Shown: positions 41,090-48,671 of the stretch, piece by piece | Layout: each line of letters begins with the position of its first letter | Position numbering within the stretch: position 1 is the first letter of the stretch | NCBI RefSeq assembly: GCF_014648815.1 | Contig: NZ_BMRV01000002.1 | Coordinates: 729,842 to 793,841, forward strand | From: Streptomyces flaveolus | GTDB lineage: Bacteria > Actinomycetota > Actinomycetes > Streptomycetales > Streptomycetaceae | Reading direction: 5' to 3' | DNA length: 64,000 nucleotides | Program-made: the position numbers and the translations under genes | The notes under the pieces: model-generated | Told to the model about the DNA's origin: nothing | The model's input: only the letters and a program-made list of their open reading frames with translations | The model's database searches: none

Positions 41090-42382
41090 ATGCCCGACAG
41101 CCAGCCGCAGCCACCCCACTCGCCCTTCCCCTCGGGCCCGGCCGGCCACGGTTCACTGCTGCTGTCGGGGGCACGGCTCACCGACGGCCGGACCGTGGAC
41201 GTACGGCTGCACGGCGGGCGCATCGAGGCGGTCGGCACGGCCGGCAGCCTGACGGCGACCCGCCCGTCCGGGCCCGGCGCCCGGGTGGACCTCACCGGGT
41301 ACCTGCTCCTGCCCGCCCCCGCCGAACCCCACGCCCACGGCGACACGGCACTCACGGCCGACGTCCCCGGCCCGGTCTCCCACGAGCCCGAGGACGTCCA
41401 GCGCCGGGTCACGGAGGCCGCTCTGCTCCAGCTGGGGCACGGGGCGACCGCGCTGCGGGCCCATGTGCGGGTGGGCGACGTTCCGGGGCTGGGCGGCCTG
41501 ATCGCCGTATTGCGGGCGCGGCGCACGCTGCGCGGGCTGGCCGAGCTGACGACGGTGGCCATGCCGAGGGTGCTGACCGGGGTGGCCGGGGCCGACGGGC
41601 TGGCGATGCTGCGGGACGCGGTCAAGATGGGCGCGGACGTGGTGGGCGGGTGCCCGGACCTGGACCCCGATCCGGCGGGGTACGTGGAGGCGGTCCTGGA
41701 GGTCGCCGCCGAGCACGGCTGCCCCGTCGACCTGCACACGGACGCCGCCGACCCGGCGCGGCTGGCCCGGCTGGCGGCGATGGCCGGCGGGCTGCGTCCC
41801 GGAGTGACCGTCGGGCCCTGCGACGGCCTGGGCCGGCTGCCCGCCGACGTGGCCTCCCGGGCCGCGGACCAGCTGGCGGCGGCCGGGGTCGCCGTGCTGT
41901 GCCTGCCGCAGGGGCCCTGCGCCCACGGCGGTGACGGGGGCGCCGATCGCCGCGAAGGCACCGCTCCGGTACGGCTGCTGCGGGCCGCGGGGGTTCGGGT
42001 CGCCGCCGGGAGCGGGGCGCTGCGGGACGTGTCCAACCCGGTCGGGCGCGGCGACCCGCTGGAGGCGGCGTACCTGCTGGCCTCACGCCACGGGCTGCGG
42101 CCCGAGGACGCCTACGACGCGGTGAGCGGCGTGGCACGGGCCACGCTGGGGCTGCCCGAGGTGCGGGTGGAGGCGGGCTTCCCGGCTGAACTCCTCGCGG
42201 TGCGCGGGGACCGGCTCGCGGGCGCGCTGTCGCTGGCCTACGGCCGGATCGTGGTGCACCGGGGCCGGGTGGTGGCCCGGACGAGCGCGGTGCGGGAGTA
42301 CGGCGACTCGACGACCTCGACGGAGCTGGGGCTACCGCGGCAGGGGCGCGGGGAGCGGCCCGATGGGTGGGGGCCGGCCTGA
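41090..42382 (+). CDS. Cytosine-deaminase-like amidohydrolase, probably inactive
   Basis: This 430-residue protein has an N-terminal beta-sandwich (LLLSGARLTDGRTVDVRLHGGRIEAVG) and an amidohydrolase barrel like CodA. HAHGD (H81, H83) and DLHTD (H216) keep three metal ligands. The CodA catalytic glutamate after DLHxD is Ala219. The metal histidine of the SHTTAM strand is replaced in VGPCDGL (Pro243), and the catalytic aspartate of GHDD is Gly309 in GSGALRD. The fold is kept but three essential residues are gone, so it is probably a pseudoenzyme or has another chemistry. ATG 41090 follows GAGGAG. No partner gene suggests a pathway. Confidence 0.8.
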   Translation: MPDSQPQPPHSPFPSGPAGHGSLLLSGARLTDGRTVDVRLHGGRIEAVGTAGSLTATRPSGPGARVDLTGYLLLPAPAEPHAHGDTALTADVPGPVSHEPEDVQRRVTEAALLQLGHGATALRAHVRVGDVPGLGGLIAVLRARRTLRGLAELTTVAMPRVLTGVAGADGLAMLRDAVKMGADVVGGCPDLDPDPAGYVEAVLEVAAEHGCPVDLHTDAADPARLARLAAMAGGLRPGVTVGPCDGLGRLPADVASRAADQLAAAGVAVLCLPQGPCAHGGDGGADRREGTAPVRLLRAAGVRVAAGSGALRDVSNPVGRGDPLEAAYLLASRHGLRPEDAYDAVSGVARATLGLPEVRVEAGFPAELLAVRGDRLAGALSLAYGRIVVHRGRVVARTSAVREYGDSTTSTELGLPRQGRGERPDGWGPA

Positions 42383-42529
42383 GGGGTGGGGACGGGCCGG
42401 CTGAGCAGCGGGGGTCTTCGAGGAGGGGGCCACGGGAGCCGGGGGACGTCGGTGTGAGGTCCGTGGGGCGCGCCGGGAGCGGCCGAAGCCGTGCGGCGCG
42501 GGCGGCCGTCGGGGCGTACGGTCGAAGAC

Positions 42530-43186
42530 ATGCGCATTGTCATCGCTGGTGGTCATGGTCAGATCGCGCTGCGGCTGGAGCGCTTGCTCGCCGCGCGCGG
42601 CGACGAGGTGGCGGGCATCATCCGCAAGGCCGAGCAGTCCGAGGATCTGCGCGCGGCCGGTGCCGAACCGGTCGTGCTGGACCTGGAGTCGGCCTCGGTC
42701 GAGGAGGTCGCGGAGCGGCTTCGGGGCGCGGACGCGGCGGTCTTCGCGGCGGGCGCGGGACCGGGCAGCGGGGCGGCCCGCAAGGACACGGTGGACAAGG
42801 CGGCGGCGGTCCTCTTCGCGGACGCCGCCGTCCGGGCGGGCGTGCGGCGCTACGTGATCGTGTCGTCCATGGGCGCCGACCCGGCGCACACGGGGGACGA
42901 GATCTTCGACGCGTACCTGCGCGCCAAGGGCGAGGCCGACGCGTACGTGCGCGCTCAGGACGCCCTGGACTGGACGATCCTGCGCCCCGGCCAACTGACG
43001 GACGACGCCGGCACCGGCCTCGTGCGCCTGGAGGCACACACCGGCCGCGGCCCCGTCCCGCGGGACGACGTGGCCGCCGTACTGGCGGAACTCGTCGACA
43101 CCCCGGCGACGGCCGGTCTGACCCTCGAGCTGATCAGCGGCTCGGCGCCGGTGTCGGTCGCGGTGAAGTCGGTGGCCGGGAACTGA
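42530..43186 (+). CDS. NAD(P)-binding SDR-like protein (YwnB/NmrA type)
   Basis: This 218-residue atypical short-chain dehydrogenase fold protein has the nucleotide motif IAGGHGQIALRLERLL near the N-terminus. Later segments AAVFAAGAGPGS, VSSMGADP and LDWTILRPGQLTDD are typical of NAD(P)H-binding epimerase-like proteins. It lacks the classic catalytic YxxxK in its usual place, as many members of this group do. The role is unknown; relatives act as redox or stress sensors. ATG 42530 has only a weak ribosome site (GTCGAAGAC). Confidence 0.85.
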   Translation: MRIVIAGGHGQIALRLERLLAARGDEVAGIIRKAEQSEDLRAAGAEPVVLDLESASVEEVAERLRGADAAVFAAGAGPGSGAARKDTVDKAAAVLFADAAVRAGVRRYVIVSSMGADPAHTGDEIFDAYLRAKGEADAYVRAQDALDWTILRPGQLTDDAGTGLVRLEAHTGRGPVPRDDVAAVLAELVDTPATAGLTLELISGSAPVSVAVKSVAGN

Positions 43187-43198
43187 ACTGAGGGCCCC

Positions 43199-43411
43199 TC
43201 AGAACAGAGGCAGTTGCCCGGGGAACTCGGGGACGGCATAACCGTCCAGCGTGGGCTGGGCGGCGTCCGCCTCGGCGAACCGCCGGGAGCCGGGGCAGGA
43301 CACGAGTTCCCCGGCGGCCCGCGCCCCGGGCGGATCGTGCCGTGCGAAACGCCCGGCGACGACGGCGATCTCCCGACGGCACTCGGGGCAGGTCCTGCGA
43401 CGCGACGACAT
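43199..43411 (-). CDS. Small zinc-ribbon-like protein
   Basis: The 70-residue protein contains CPECRREIAVVAGRFARHD near the N-terminus and a further cysteine in LVSCPGSR. It could bind a metal through two CPxC/CPG knuckles. The C-terminal EFPGQLPLF is the kind of conserved short tail seen in the family of Streptomyces small proteins. It is convergent with the NAD(P)-binding gene, 12 bp away. Function unknown; the conserved cysteines and codon use argue that it is real. Confidence 0.65.
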   Translation of the reverse strand: MSSRRRTCPECRREIAVVAGRFARHDPPGARAAGELVSCPGSRRFAEADAAQPTLDGYAVPEFPGQLPLF

Positions 43412-43609
43412 GGTCCCAGCGTAGGACGCGCGGGCCCGGGGCCGTTGGGACGACCGGGGGGCGTCCCGACCGGTGGACTGTGCCTGGTCCTTTCGTGCTC
43501 AGCCGCACCGGGTCGGACAATTCCTGCGAGTGGTCGCGCAGTTGCTGCCTCGCGACTGCCGCCTGTTCTCGTCCGGCGCCTTGCTGGGCCCGTTGCGTCG
43601 GCACGGCAC

Positions 43610-43629
43610 GTCGTGCGGCGCCGCACGAC
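43610..43629. other. Perfect 20-bp palindrome in a gene-free gap
   Basis: GTCGTGCGGC and its exact complement meet without a spacer. It lies 153 bp upstream of the SnoaL-like gene, in the 370-bp gap 43412-43781 that otherwise shows no gene. It could be an operator or a hairpin. Confidence 0.4.
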
Positions 43630-43781
43630 ACTCGCCCCGCCGCCGGCTACGGGCATGGCTGCTTCCGGGTGATCCCGCCCGGAAGCCCAGCGCGGCGGCG
43701 GTGGCGCCCCGGCGGCCGGGGGTGATGCTGCCGGTTGGGTGCGCCGGTCCCGGCGGCGCAGAGCGCGCGCAGAGGAGTCCC

Positions 43782-44216
43782 GTGTCGACCGAAGAGAACA
43801 AGAGGTTGGTCCGCCGCTTCTACGCGGAGATCGACAAGGGCAACATCGACGCCATGGACGATCTCGTGGCCGAGGACTACCGGGACCACTCACCGCCACC
43901 GTTTCCGGGGCTCGGCTCCGGTCGTGAGGGGCTCAAGCAGGCGTTCCGCGTCTTCTGGGAGGCCACTCCCGGAGTCCACGAGATCGAGGACCAGATCGCG
44001 GAGGGCGACAAGGTGGTGACCCGGCTGACGGCCCGCGGCGTCCACGAGAGGGACCTCCCCGGCATCCCCGCCACCGGCAACCAGCTCACGATGACGGCGA
44101 CGGTCGTGCACCGCATCGAGAACGGCAGGCTCGCCGAGAAGTGGTCGGACAAGGACCTCCTCGGCTTCCTCCAGCAGCTCGATGTCCTCCCGACACCCGG
44201 CGGCACACCGGAATAG
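43782..44216 (+). CDS. SnoaL-like ester cyclase family protein
   Basis: This 144-residue protein belongs to the NTF2-like SnoaL superfamily. ENKRLVRRFYAEIDKGN, DLVAEDYRDHSPPPFPG and the FRVFWEATPGVHEIEDQIAEGDKVVTRLTARGVH block are typical of ester cyclases. The histidine and aspartate in YRDHSP and the later acid in WSDKDLLGFLQQL line the pocket. Members cyclise polyketides or isomerise small substrates, but many isolated ones have unknown roles; nothing here links it to a biosynthetic cluster. GTG 43782 is preceded by GAGGAG. A 16-bp terminator follows the stop. Confidence 0.82.
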   Translation: MSTEENKRLVRRFYAEIDKGNIDAMDDLVAEDYRDHSPPPFPGLGSGREGLKQAFRVFWEATPGVHEIEDQIAEGDKVVTRLTARGVHERDLPGIPATGNQLTMTATVVHRIENGRLAEKWSDKDLLGFLQQLDVLPTPGGTPE

Positions 44217-44244
44217 CCCGCAACGGCTCGCGTCCACGCGAACG

Positions 44245-44292
44245 CCGAAAGGGTCTGTGATCAGCATTGCTGCTGTTCACAGACCCTTTCGG
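44245..44292. terminator. Strong terminator shared by the SnoaL-like gene and the tRNA remnant
   Basis: CCGAAAGGGTCTGTGA and its exact complement (44277-44292) form a perfect 16-bp stem. It stands after the SnoaL-like gene on the plus strand and just downstream of the tRNA remnant on the minus strand. Confidence 0.85.
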
Positions 44293-44297
44293 TCTTG

Positions 44298-44342
44298 TGG
44301 CGGCGCCAGGATTCGAACCTGGGAAGGCTGAGCCACACCGCC
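44298..44342 (-). pseudogene. Internally deleted tRNA gene, probably tRNA-Tyr
   Basis: This minus-strand 45-nt sequence starts GGCGGTGT and ends in CGCCGCC plus A, which would give a perfect seven-pair acceptor stem. It keeps what looks like the end of a long variable arm (GGCTCAGCC) and an intact T arm (CCAGGTTCGAATCCTGG). The D arm, anticodon arm and start of the variable arm, about 37-40 nt, are absent. The remaining parts match what I remember of Streptomyces tRNA-Tyr. The tRNA terminator is still in place. It cannot act as a tRNA. In S. coelicolor the tRNA-Tyr near this place is, from memory, the SLP1 integration site. Confidence 0.65.
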
Positions 44343-44578
44343 AAGGTTTGCTGCCCTTCGAACCGTCTTGCGGCGGCGCTCCGTGGCAACGACGTAAACA
44401 ATACCCGATAGGGAGGGGTGCTTCGCCACCCGATTGATCTCCACCCCGAGCGCGGGGGGTGGCTAGGCTTGTCCGGATGCGGCCGAGAACCCCTGCCGGG
44501 CTCGGCGGCCGCCCACGTATGCCGGTACGGACCCGATACGCGGCCCGACACGCACCCAGATACAAGGAGCCACAGGAC

Positions 44579-45067
44579 ATGGCCGACTCCAGTTTCGACA
44601 TCGTCTCGAAGGTCGAGCGGCAGGAGGTCGACAACGCCCTCAACCAGGCCGCCAAGGAGATCTCCCAGCGCTACGACTTCAAGGGCGTGGGCGCCTCGAT
44701 CTCGTGGTCCGGGGACAAGATCCTCATGGAGGCCAACTCCGAGGACCGGGTGAGCGCTGTCCTCGACGTCTTCCAGTCCAAGCTGATCAAGCGGGGCATC
44801 TCGCTGAAGGCTCTGGACGCGGGTGAGCCCCAGCTCTCCGGCAAGGAGTACAAGATCTTCGCGTCGATCGAGGAGGGCATCTCCCAGGACAACGCGAAGA
44901 AGGTGGCGAAGATCATCCGCGACGAGGGCCCCAAGGGCGTGAAGGCCCAGGTCCAGGGCGACGAGCTGCGGGTCAGCTCCAAGAGCCGCGACGACCTGCA
45001 GACCGTGATCGCGCTGCTCAAGGGCAAGGACTTCGACTTCGCGCTGCAGTTCGTCAACTACCGGTGA
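44579..45067 (+). CDS. yajQ: YajQ-family nucleotide-binding protein (UPF0234)
   Basis: The 162-residue protein is a full-length YajQ homologue: [47 protein letters not shown] and the C-terminal [16 protein letters not shown]. The family has two ferredoxin-like domains and binds RNA or nucleotides; some members bind cyclic di-GMP. The specific role in Streptomyces is unknown. ATG 44579 follows AAGGAG. A GC hairpin follows the gene. Confidence 0.95.
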   Translation: MADSSFDIVSKVERQEVDNALNQAAKEISQRYDFKGVGASISWSGDKILMEANSEDRVSAVLDVFQSKLIKRGISLKALDAGEPQLSGKEYKIFASIEEGISQDNAKKVAKIIRDEGPKGVKAQVQGDELRVSSKSRDDLQTVIALLKGKDFDFALQFVNYR

Positions 45068-45126
45068 CCTGCCGGACGCCGGCGGCGTTCCGCTGAGCCG
45101 GTCGCGCACGACAGCCGGGTACGACG

Positions 45127-45160
45127 AAGGGTGGGCGCCGCGCCCCTGGTGCCCACCCTT
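45127..45160. terminator. Bidirectional terminator after yajQ
   Basis: AAGGGTGGGCGCC (45127-45139) pairs with GGTGCCCACCCTT (45148-45160) with one wobble, between the convergent yajQ and GlsB-like genes. Confidence 0.8.
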
Positions 45161-45186
45161 TCGCTGCCCTCCCGGGCCGGGCGGGT

Positions 45187-45453
45187 TCAGTCGCGCGAGT
45201 TGCCGAACAGAATGCGGTAGGCGATCAGGAGGACCAGCGAGCCGCCGATCGCCGCCGCCCAGGTGGCGCCGTCGTAGAAGTCCTTGCTGATCGGGTGGTC
45301 CAGCCAGCGGGCCGATATCCAGCCGCCGATGAACGCGCCCGCGATGCCGATGACGGTCGTGCCGATGAAGCCGCCCGGGTCGCGGCCCGGCAGCAGGAAC
45401 TTGGCGATGGCTCCGGCCAACAGTCCCAGGATGATCCAGCCGATGACGGTCAT
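45187..45453 (-). CDS. GlsB/YeaQ/YmgE family membrane stress protein
   Basis: This 88-residue protein has three membrane helices. IGWIILGLLAGAIAKFLLPGRDPGG and the glycine-rich TTVIGIAGAFIGGWI are diagnostic of the transglycosylase-associated (GlsB) family. The family is small, hydrophobic and linked to envelope stress, but the mechanism is not known. It is convergent with yajQ. Confidence 0.92.
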   Translation of the reverse strand: MTVIGWIILGLLAGAIAKFLLPGRDPGGFIGTTVIGIAGAFIGGWISARWLDHPISKDFYDGATWAAAIGGSLVLLIAYRILFGNSRD

Positions 45454-45593
45454 GCCGTGACCCTGCCCCTTCTCGCTGTGCCCGCGCTGTCCGAGCGCTG
45501 TGGGCTCGTACCTCCGCGTGTGTTCATGTCTTCTTGGTGAGGAGGACGTTCCGGCCGCTCCCGGTGGTTGCGTGGATCAGTAGGGTGCGGCCC

Positions 45594-46841
45594 ATGACAC
45601 CTGCGGGTTCGGAACTGCGGCGCACCTTGGGCCTGGGGGACGCGGTGGTCGTGGGGCTCGGTTCCATGGTCGGTGCCGGGATCTTCGCCGCCCTGGCGCC
45701 CGCGGCGCACGCCGCCGGGTCGGGGCTGCTGCCCGCCCTCGCCGTGGCCGCCGTGGTGGCCTACTGCAACGCCACGTCGTCGGCACGGCTGGCCGCCCGG
45801 TACCCGGCCTCGGGCGGCACGTACGTGTACGGACGCGAGCGGCTCGGGGAGTTCTGGGGGTATCTGGCCGGCTGGTCGTTCGTCGTCGGCAAGACGGCCT
45901 CCTGCGCCGCCATGGCACTCACCGTGGGCGCGTACGTCTGGCCGGGGCAGGCGCACGCGGTGGCGGTCGCGGCCGTGGTGGCGCTGACCGCGGTGAACTA
46001 CGGCGGCATGCAGAAGTCCGCCTGGCTGACGCGGGTGATCGTGGCGGTGGTCCTGGCGGTCCTCGCTTCCGTGGTGGTGGTGTGCCTGGGGTCGGGACGG
46101 TCCGGCGCCGGGCGCCTGGACATCGGACTGTCGGGTGGTGCCGGCGGAGTACTGCAGGCGGCCGGGCTGCTGTTCTTCGCCTTCGCGGGGTACGCCCGGA
46201 TCGCCACCCTCGGCGAGGAGGTACGGGATCCGGCGCGCACCATTCCCCGCGCGATTCCGCTGGCTCTGGGCATCACGCTGGCCGTGTACGGGTGTGTCGC
46301 GTTGGCCGTCCTTTCCGTGCTGGGTCCGGCGGACCTCGGTGGGACGACCGCGCCGCTGGCCGACGCGGTCCGGGCGGCGGGCGTGCCGGAACTGGCGCCG
46401 GTCGTGCGGGCGGGTGCGGCCGTCGCCGCGCTGGGCTCGCTGCTCGCCCTGATCCTGGGCGTTTCGCGGACGACCCTGGCCATGGCCCGGGACCGTCACC
46501 TGCCCGGGGCGCTGGCCGCGGTGCACCCGCGGTACCAGGTACCGCACCGGGCCGAGCTGGCCGTGGGCGCGGCGGTCGCCGTCCTCGCCGCCACGGTGGA
46601 CGTGCGGGGCGCGATCGGGTTCTCCTCCTTCGGCGTACTGGCGTACTACGCGGTGGCCAACGCGTCGGCCTGGACGCTGGACCCGGTGCCGACGGCGGCG
46701 CGGATCGTGCCGGCGCTGGGGCTGGTCGGGTGCGCGGTGCTGGCGTTCTCCCTGCCGGTGGTTTCGGTGATCGTGGGCGTGGGGGTGCTGGCCGTGGGTG
46801 TGGTGGCGTACGCGGTGCGGGGGCGGCCGGCTCCGCGGTGA
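45594..46841 (+). CDS. APC-superfamily amino acid permease
   Basis: This 415-residue transporter has about 12 helices. It opens with the APC signature LGLGDAVVVGLGSMVGAGIFAALAPAA. AGWSFVVGKTASCAAMA, YARIATLGEEVRDPARTIPRAIPLALG and SRTTLAMARDRHLPGALAAVHPRYQVPHRAEL are the conserved cytoplasmic motifs. Substrate amino acid cannot be called. ATG 45594 follows GTAGGGTGCGG and begins directly before the transporter domain; an upstream start at 45534 would add 20 residues. The 290-bp gap after it (46842-47131) has no gene. Confidence 0.9.
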   Translation: MTPAGSELRRTLGLGDAVVVGLGSMVGAGIFAALAPAAHAAGSGLLPALAVAAVVAYCNATSSARLAARYPASGGTYVYGRERLGEFWGYLAGWSFVVGKTASCAAMALTVGAYVWPGQAHAVAVAAVVALTAVNYGGMQKSAWLTRVIVAVVLAVLASVVVVCLGSGRSGAGRLDIGLSGGAGGVLQAAGLLFFAFAGYARIATLGEEVRDPARTIPRAIPLALGITLAVYGCVALAVLSVLGPADLGGTTAPLADAVRAAGVPELAPVVRAGAAVAALGSLLALILGVSRTTLAMARDRHLPGALAAVHPRYQVPHRAELAVGAAVAVLAATVDVRGAIGFSSFGVLAYYAVANASAWTLDPVPTAARIVPALGLVGCAVLAFSLPVVSVIVGVGVLAVGVVAYAVRGRPAPR

Positions 46842-47075
46842 GCCGTCGTCGCGGACCCGCGTGGACCGGTTCGCCGTAGGCCCGGGAATGTGGGCCCACG
46901 GGGCCGTGTCCCGCCCTTGGTTCGCGTCGGCGTCGTCCTGTCGGCGGGGGGCTCGGGGAGGGAATTCCGGCCCTGCGGGTGGGTGTTGCGGGCCTTGGCC
47001 CTCGCTCGGGCCGGCAACTGCTCGTTCGCGGTCATGGGTTCATGATGCGAGCCGCAGCCGGCCTTCGCTCGGGCC

Positions 47076-47084
47076 TGTGGACAA
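47076..47084 (-). promoter_or_regulatory. DnaA-box-like nonamer
   Basis: The minus strand reads TTGTCCACA, the Streptomyces DnaA box consensus. It lies in the gene-free gap 46842-47131 between the permease and yccF. A single box may be chance or part of the yccF 3' region. Confidence 0.3.
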
Positions 47085-47131
47085 CCTGGCACTTGTGGAG
47101 AAACGGCGGCCCATCCCGGCCCTGTCCGGGT

Positions 47132-47548
47132 CTACCAGCCGTTCCTCTGGGTGCCGGCGGTGGCCGTGAACGGCTGGTCCGTGCGCACGATCTCGCGTCC
47201 CAGCGGGAGCAGCGAGACCGGGATCAGCTTGAAGTTGGCGACGCCGAGCGGGATCCCGATGATCGTGACGCACAGGGCGATGCCGGTGACGATGTGGCCG
47301 ATGGCCAGCCACCAGCCGGCGAGGACCAGCCACAGCACGTTGCCGATGCAGGAGGCCGCTCCCGCGTCGCGGCGCTCGACCGCCGTGTATCCGAAGGGCC
47401 ACAGGGCGTAGACGCCGATGCGGAACGCCGCGATGCCGAACGGGATGCCGATGATGGTGATGCAGAGCAGCACGCCTGCGGCCAGGTAGCCGAGAAACAG
47501 CCAGAAGCCGCTGAGGACGAGCCATATGACGTTGAGGATGGTCTTCAT
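47132..47548 (-). CDS. yccF: YccF-family inner membrane protein
   Basis: This 138-residue protein contains two repeats of the DUF307/YccF unit: [19 protein letters not shown]... and [19 protein letters not shown]... . Each is followed by a glycine-proline loop ([17 protein letters not shown] and [16 protein letters not shown]). It is predicted to have four membrane helices. Its function is unknown. Its start overlaps the htpX stop by 4 bp (ATGA), so it is translationally coupled to the protease gene. Confidence 0.9.
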   Translation of the reverse strand: MKTILNVIWLVLSGFWLFLGYLAAGVLLCITIIGIPFGIAAFRIGVYALWPFGYTAVERRDAGAASCIGNVLWLVLAGWWLAIGHIVTGIALCVTIIGIPLGVANFKLIPVSLLPLGREIVRTDQPFTATAGTQRNGW

Positions 47549-48408
47549 TGCTGACGACCTGCCATCTTCTCGAGCCGGGCGATTCGCTCCGCCATCGGCG
47601 GGTGGGTGGAGAACATCTTCGACAGCCCCTGTCCCGGGCGGAACGGGTTGGCGATCATCATGTGGCTGGCCGTCTCGATCCGGGGCTCCGGCGGCAGCGG
47701 CAGTTGTTTGGTACCGGCGTCGAGCTTGCGCAGCGCTCCCGCGAGGGCCAGCGGATCGCCGGTGAGCTGGGCCCCTGAGGCGTCGGCCTCGTACTCCCTG
47801 GAACGGCTGATCGCCAGTTGGATGAGGCTGGCGGCCAGCGGGCCGAGGAGCATGATGAGCAGCATGCCCAGGAGGCCGGGGCCGTCGTCGTCGTTCGACC
47901 GCCCGATCGGGATCAGCCAGGCGAAGTTGACCAGGAACATGATCACGGAGGCAAGGGCGCCGGCGACCGACGAGATCAGGATGTCGCGGTTGTAGACGTG
48001 ACTGAGCTCGTGGCCGATGACACCGCGCAGCTCGCGCTCGTCGAGCAGGCGCAGGATGCCCTCCGTGCAGCACACGGCGGCGTTGCGCGGATTGCGGCCG
48101 GTCGCGAAGGCGTTCGGGGCCTCCGTCGGGGAGATGTACAGGCGGGGCATGGGCTGGCGGGCCTGGGTGGAGAGGTCCCGGACCATGCGGTACAGCGCCG
48201 GGGCCTCGAACTCGCTCACCGGGCGGGCGCGCATGGCGCGCAGGGCCAGTTGGTCGCTGTTCCAGTAGGCGTACGCGTTCGTGCCCAGGGCGACGAGGAC
48301 GGCGACGACGAGGCCCGCTCGGCCGAAGAAGCTGCCGATGAGGATGATGAGCGCGGACAGTCCCCCGAGGAGTACTGCGGTCCTGAGCCCGTTGTGCCGG
48401 CGGTGCAC
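47545..48408 (-). CDS. htpX: Membrane zinc protease HtpX
   Basis: This 287-residue M48B protease has two N-terminal membrane helices ([36 protein letters not shown]). [22 protein letters not shown] precedes the zinc motif [15 protein letters not shown], and the third ligand lies in [17 protein letters not shown]. It degrades misfolded membrane proteins. GTG 48408 is chosen because GGAGGG precedes it and it gives the normal family N-terminus. It is the housekeeping HtpX; a different M48 enzyme closes the accessory operon at 16893-17891. Confidence 0.95.
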   Translation of the reverse strand: MHRRHNGLRTAVLLGGLSALIILIGSFFGRAGLVVAVLVALGTNAYAYWNSDQLALRAMRARPVSEFEAPALYRMVRDLSTQARQPMPRLYISPTEAPNAFATGRNPRNAAVCCTEGILRLLDERELRGVIGHELSHVYNRDILISSVAGALASVIMFLVNFAWLIPIGRSNDDDGPGLLGMLLIMLLGPLAASLIQLAISRSREYEADASGAQLTGDPLALAGALRKLDAGTKQLPLPPEPRIETASHMMIANPFRPGQGLSKMFSTHPPMAERIARLEKMAGRQQ

Positions 48409-48612
48409 GGTACGCCCTCCAAGTCGTGCGGCAGGGGAACCCTTCGCTTGCTTGTCTCGCTCGCTGTGGTTGCTTCCTGGTCTCCGATGCCCCTGGGGTC
48501 GTGATGTCACGTCCAGTGGACCCTTCCGTACTGGTCAACGCCAGGCGACGGCCGCCAGTTCCCCGGCGGACACGGCTGCGCGCGTGGTCCGTACGGGTGA
48601 CGGCCCGGTATG

Positions 48613-48656
48613 CGGCACGCGCGCGTGGGGGCCGAGTGCCCCACGCGCGCGTGCCG
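48613..48656 (-). terminator. nuo operon terminator
   Basis: A perfect 18-bp stem (48613-48630 with 48639-48656, CGGCACGCGCGCGTGGGG arm) with an 8-base loop lies 16 bp after nuoN. Confidence 0.92.
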
Positions 48657-48671
48657 ATACTCGGCTGCCGC

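Noticed and set aside
45534..45593. Upstream start for the APC permease
   Set aside because: It adds 20 residues before the conserved N-terminal motif; ATG 45594 starts just before the transporter domain.
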